Shown: piece by piece, positions 6,178 through 8,853 of the stretch
Layout: the number at the start of each line of letters is the position of its first letter
Numbering within the stretch: the stretch's first letter is position 1
Source: Fidelibacterota bacterium
Lineage (GTDB): Bacteria > Bipolaricaulota > Bipolaricaulia > Bipolaricaulales > Bipolaricaulaceae
Assembly (NCBI GenBank): GCA_024277405.1
Contig: JAJRVI010000183.1
Location: 1-8,853 of the forward strand
Reading direction: 5' to 3'
Length of the DNA stretch: 8,853 nt
Translations under genes and position numbers: made by a program
The notes under the pieces: generated by a model
Databases searched by the model: none
What the model was told of the DNA's origin: nothing
Seen by the model: only the letters and a program-made list of their open reading frames with translations

Positions 6178-7244
6178 GACATGGGCACCTGCCTCACCAG
6201 TTTCCCCTCGATCCGTCCCAGGATGTCGCCCAGGGACCGGCCGGTGATCGTCAGGCCGTGGTTTTTGAGCCCCACTACCGCCCTGGTGGGATCCGGGGCC
6301 TCGCGGATCAGGTCCGCCACGGCCTTCGCCAGCTCGTACGTCCCGCAGGGGTAATGCAGCTGGGTGGAGGGCACGCCCTCCATCCACGCGTGGACGTGGA
6401 TGATCGCTCCCACCCCGGGGTGCTCCCGGTAGATCATCCAGTGTTCGATGGCGTCCACCGAGACCCGGCGGGGTTCCACGTGGGGGGGCACGGAGATCAC
6501 CATGGCGTTCTCCACGGGGTCGTAATCCTTGACGAGGAGGATATCGCGTCCGATCTCCCGCAGATTTCCCTTGTCGACCCCCGAGGCGGACATCCAGAAC
6601 CGCCGCGCGTCCACGCGCACGGAGAGGTTCCCGTACGAGAGGCCCCCGATCCCGTAGAGCTTCTTCACGTGGCGGAGGTCCTCGGGGGGGAGGATCTCCT
6701 CGATGGGAAACGGGGCGGGGAGCAGGTTCCATTCGGCGAGCCTCCTTCCGGCCGCGGCCAGCTCGCGGGTGAGCTCGTCCCCGTCCCAGAGGTCCGGTTC
6801 CAGATCGGTCTCGAACCGGTTCCTGATGACCAGGGTGGCCGAGGCCATGGGGTGGATCCGTTCCGCCAGGCGTTCGAAGAATCGGGGCCCCTCGGGCTCG
6901 GCGTAATGACCCAGGTCCAGGGTGAAGAAATGGGCGGCCTCTCCGGGGACGTAGACGAGCAGCATGTTGGCCAGGGTGCGCACGAGGTAGGGGTACATGG
7001 TGCGGACCGGGTCCGCGGGGATCCGGGTGACGGCCAGGAGGGTGAGGACGAAGGTCGCCTGGGCCCGGCGGCGGTAGGGGCGGGGGTCATCCGGGGACAC
7101 GAAGTTCAGGACGAGCTTGGGGGCCGGGTGATGCTCCGCGTAGCGGTATCCCCTGGCCTCCAGCGACGCCCTGAGCCCGCGGAAGAGGCGCTCGAGTTCG
7201 GGCCCCGGATCACCGTGGGCGATAAAGATCGGTCCGCCTCCCAT
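6174..7244 (-). CDS. Class II aldolase/adducin-family protein with a long N-terminal extension
   Basis: 356 residues against about 200-230 for a plain class II aldolase such as FucA or AraD. The family fold occupies about residue 185 to the end: YGNLSVR (205-208 the GNxS phosphate-binding turn), SASGVDK (219-225), Asp264 and His268 in the SVDAIEH segment, the metal-binding HVH (His283, His285), and KNHG with the third metal histidine at 329. These predict a divalent-metal enzyme that cleaves or epimerises a phosphorylated sugar or similar substrate, or a dehydratase such as MtnB; I cannot choose. Where FucA has catalytic Glu73 this protein appears to have Asp264, as in AraD-type epimerases (alignment by eye). 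Residues 1-180 are soluble, with no signal peptide or motif I recognise. The ATG at 7244 is the first start after an in-frame TGA just upstream. No clear Shine-Dalgarno is seen, and the ATG lies in a GTGATGGG-like repeat. The gene overlaps the downstream dehydrogenase by GTGA. Confidence 0.84.
   Translation of the reverse strand: MGGGPIFIAHGDPGPELERLFRGLRASLEARGYRYAEHHPAPKLVLNFVSPDDPRPYRRRAQATFVLTLLAVTRIPADPVRTMYPYLVRTLANMLLVYVPGEAAHFFTLDLGHYAEPEGPRFFERLAERIHPMASATLVIRNRFETDLEPDLWDGDELTRELAAAGRRLAEWNLLPAPFPIEEILPPEDLRHVKKLYGIGGLSYGNLSVRVDARRFWMSASGVDKGNLREIGRDILLVKDYDPVENAMVISVPPHVEPRRVSVDAIEHWMIYREHPGVGAIIHVHAWMEGVPSTQLHYPCGTYELAKAVADLIREAPDPTRAVVGLKNHGLTITGRSLGDILGRIEGKLVRQVPMS
6186..6190 (-). 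promoter_or_regulatory. Ribosome binding site for the GTG start of the dehydrogenase
   Basis: AGGTG on the minus strand, inside the last codons of the aldolase gene and eight bases before the GTG at 6177. It supports the GTG as start rather than the much longer upstream reading frame, and with the GTGA overlap it implies translational coupling. Confidence 0.6.
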
Positions 7245-7257
7245 CGCCCATCACCCG
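7240..7257 (-). repeat. Single TGATGGG-type repeat arm over the aldolase start codon
   Basis: Read on the minus strand, 7257-7240 matches 999-1016 at 15 of 18 positions. GTGATGGGCGATGGG within it matches the reverse complement of the right arm of the same element at 13 of 15. Both the in-frame TGA and the start codon of the aldolase gene fall inside it. Only one arm is seen, so it may be a decayed copy of the element at 1001-1069, or chance similarity of short GAT-rich units. Confidence 0.4.
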
Positions 7258-7273
7258 CACAACCTTACTCCAC

Positions 7274-7299
7274 GGCCCCGCCCGGTTAAACCGCGGGCC
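7274..7299. other. GC-rich imperfect inverted repeat after fusA
   Basis: In the 75-base gap between the fusA stop and the aldolase start, GGCCCCGC pairs imperfectly with GCGGGCC, around the inner arms CGGTT and AACCG. It sits where a fusA terminator would be, but on the minus strand it is followed by mixed sequence without a T-run. Termination here would therefore be weak or Rho-dependent, or transcription may read through into the aldolase gene. Confidence 0.3.
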
Positions 7300-7319
7300 G
7301 GCGAGGGGCTTGAAATGGC

Positions 7320-8853
7320 TCAGGGGGACCGCAGCGCCTCGCGGCGGGACGTGGCGATCTCCTCCGCGATCGCGTACGGCACGGCCTCGTACCGTTCGAA
7401 GTGCATGGTGAACTCGCCCCGGCCGCTGGTCATGTTCCGGAGCTCTGACGAGTAGCCGAACATCTCCGCCAGGGGCACCCGGGCCCGTACCGCGGCGCGC
7501 TTCCCCTTGGCCTCCATCCCCAGGATCTTCCCTCGTTTGGCGGCGAGGCTTCCGGACACTTGTCCCACGTACTCCTCGGGGACGGTCACCTCCACCGACA
7601 TCACCGGCTCCAGCAGTTCCACTCCCGCCCGCACGGCCGCCTCCCGCAGGGCCTGCCGAGCACAGGTGCGGAAGGCCTGCTCGGAAGAATCCACCTCGTG
7701 GAAGGAGCCGTCCAGCAGCGTCACCCGGAGGTCCACCATGGGGAAGCCGGCCAGGGGGCCTTCGGCCATGGCGTCGATGAACCCCTTCTTGATCGCGGGG
7801 ATGTACTCCCGCGGGATTCGGCCCCCGGTCACCCGGTTCTCGAACTGGAAGCCCTCGCCGGGACCGGCAGGCTCGAGGCGGAACACGATGTGGGCGTACT
7901 GGCCCCGTCCCCCCGTCTGTTTTACCAATCTGTGCTCGTGCATCACCGCGCCGAGGACCGTCTCCCGGTAGGCCACCTGGGGGACCCCGGTGCGCACCTC
8001 GACTCCGAACTCGCGGCGGAGCCGGTCCACGATGATCTCGAGGTGTAGCTCTCCCATCCCCGAGATCACCATCTCCCCGGTCTCCTCGTCGGCCCGTACC
8101 ACGAAGGTGGGGTCCTCGGCCGAGAGATGGGACAGGGCACGGGAGAGGCGGTCCAGGTCCTCCCTCTTCTCCGGGGCGATGGCGAGGTCGATCACCGGAG
8201 AGGGAAATTCGATGGGCTCGAGGACCAGGGGATAACGCTCATCGCAGATGGTGTCGCCGGTGTAAGTGTCGGAGAGCCCCACCACCGCGCCCACATCCCC
8301 GGCACGGAGCTCCTCCACGATGTCCCGTTTATCGGCGTGGACCTCGAACAGGCGTCCCACCCGCTGTCTCACCCCCCGGGTCGCGTTCAGCACCAGGTCC
8401 CCGGTACGTAGCACTCCGGAGTAGACCCGGACGTAGGTGAATTTCCCCATGTGGCGATCGGCCTGGACCTTGAAGGCCAGGGCTGCCAAGGGCTCATCGT
8501 CGCTCGGGGCACGGGCCTCCTCCCGCCCCCCCCACTCCCCGGCTACCGCGGGCACGTCAGCGGGGGAGGGGAGGAAATCCACGATGGCGTCCAGCAACCG
8601 ACGCACCCCCTTATTGCGGAAGGCGGCGCCGCAGAGGACGGGAACGAGGGTCCCCCCGATGGTGCCCCGTCGCAGGGCGGCGAGGAGCTCCTCCCGGCCG
8701 GGTTCAGTGCCCTCCAGGTACTTCTCCAGAAGGGCATCGTCGGCCTCGGCAGCGGCCTCGAGTAACCGCTCCCGGGCTCCTTCCGCCTCTTCCCGAAGGG
8801 CATCGGGAATCCCGGCGCGGCGGAGCTCGATCCCGTGGGGCGTTTCCTCGAAG
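7320..8853 (-). CDS. fusA: Elongation factor G, 5'-truncated by the window edge
   Basis: GTPase that drives ribosomal translocation after peptide bond formation and helps RRF recycle ribosomes. 510 residues are visible. The frame is open to the right edge, so about 180-190 N-terminal residues (P-loop, switch regions, NKxD) are outside. The fragment starts in the G-prime/G-domain region (EEAEGARERLLEAAAE, EKYLEG), then the G5 motif PVLCGAAFRNKG (71-82), where Ala replaces the common Ser. Domain II spans about 122-210 (KFTYVRVYSG, LRAGDVGAVVGL). Domain III has SGMGELHLEI at about 264-273. Domain IV has the QTGGRGQYAH loop at 312-321 and the tip sequence SFHEVDSSE at 383-391. Domain V ends with EMFGYSSELRNMTSGRGEF. 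The ending is normal. An apparent start at 8606 is only an internal valine. The downstream neighbour is the aldolase, not tuf, so this is either outside a str operon or at the end of a rearranged one. Confidence 0.97.
   Translation of the reverse strand, partial: FEETPHGIELRRAGIPDALREEAEGARERLLEAAAEADDALLEKYLEGTEPGREELLAALRRGTIGGTLVPVLCGAAFRNKGVRRLLDAIVDFLPSPADVPAVAGEWGGREEARAPSDDEPLAALAFKVQADRHMGKFTYVRVYSGVLRTGDLVLNATRGVRQRVGRLFEVHADKRDIVEELRAGDVGAVVGLSDTYTGDTICDERYPLVLEPIEFPSPVIDLAIAPEKREDLDRLSRALSHLSAEDPTFVVRADEETGEMVISGMGELHLEIIVDRLRREFGVEVRTGVPQVAYRETVLGAVMHEHRLVKQTGGRGQYAHIVFRLEPAGPGEGFQFENRVTGGRIPREYIPAIKKGFIDAMAEGPLAGFPMVDLRVTLLDGSFHEVDSSEQAFRTCARQALREAAVRAGVELLEPVMSVEVTVPEEYVGQVSGSLAAKRGKILGMEAKGKRAAVRARVPLAEMFGYSSELRNMTSGRGEFTMHFERYEAVPYAIAEEIATSRREALRSP

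Noticed and set aside
6178..6732. Upstream extension of the dehydrogenase reading frame
   Set aside because: The frame stays open but is out of frame within the aldolase gene and gives Pro/Arg/Gly-rich sequence without family similarity. Similarity begins at the GTG at 6177, which has its own ribosome site and a GTGA overlap.
6258..7289. A 343-codon plus-strand open frame opposite the aldolase gene
   Set aside because: It has shadow-like composition, no recognisable domain and no ribosome site, and it lies entirely antisense to a gene with a conserved active site.
7320..8606. Reading EF-G as a complete 428-residue protein starting at 8606
   Set aside because: The GTG at 8606 encodes an internal valine in the conserved FRNKGV segment. 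The frame continues with clear EF-G sequence to the window edge.

Overview
The window is a GC-rich bacterial chromosome segment; third codon positions are nearly all G or C. It holds seven protein-coding genes, two of them cut by the window edges. Proteins are rich in Arg and Glu and intergenic space is minimal, which would suit a thermophilic or streamlined uncultured bacterium. That is inference, and I cannot name a phylum from the sequence. All seven genes can be assigned at least to a family. I see no CRISPR array, insertion sequence, phage gene, defence system, tRNA or rRNA.

Left half, plus strand (1-3337): the end of an F-type ATP synthase operon, in the order atpA (5' truncated) - atpG - atpD. 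The genes encode alpha, gamma and beta of the F1 head. A 24-bp imperfect inverted repeat built from TGATG-like units separates atpA from atpG. It supplies the atpA stop codon and occupies the place where the atpG ribosome binding site should be. atpD follows atpG after one base. The epsilon gene (atpC) that normally follows atpD is absent.

Right half, minus strand (3338-8853), read right to left: the 3' part of fusA (elongation factor G), then a three-gene metabolic/transport cassette. The cassette has a class II aldolase-type protein with a long extra N-terminal region, a zinc-dependent medium-chain dehydrogenase whose GTG start overlaps the aldolase stop (GTGA), and a fused two-domain ABC permease of the ThiP/FbpB type. 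Gaps are 75 bp, a 4-bp overlap and 44 bp, so the four genes could be co-transcribed. The permease and atpD are convergent and their stop codons abut in the palindrome TGATCA.

The ATP synthase genes and fusA are housekeeping. The aldolase/dehydrogenase pair looks like two consecutive steps on a carbohydrate-like or hydroxylated substrate, which I cannot identify. The permease has no ATPase or binding-protein partner in the window. The points most worth a second look are the repeat element and its apparent relative at the aldolase start codon, the missing atpC, and the coupled aldolase-dehydrogenase pair. No stretch longer than 75 bases lacks a gene.
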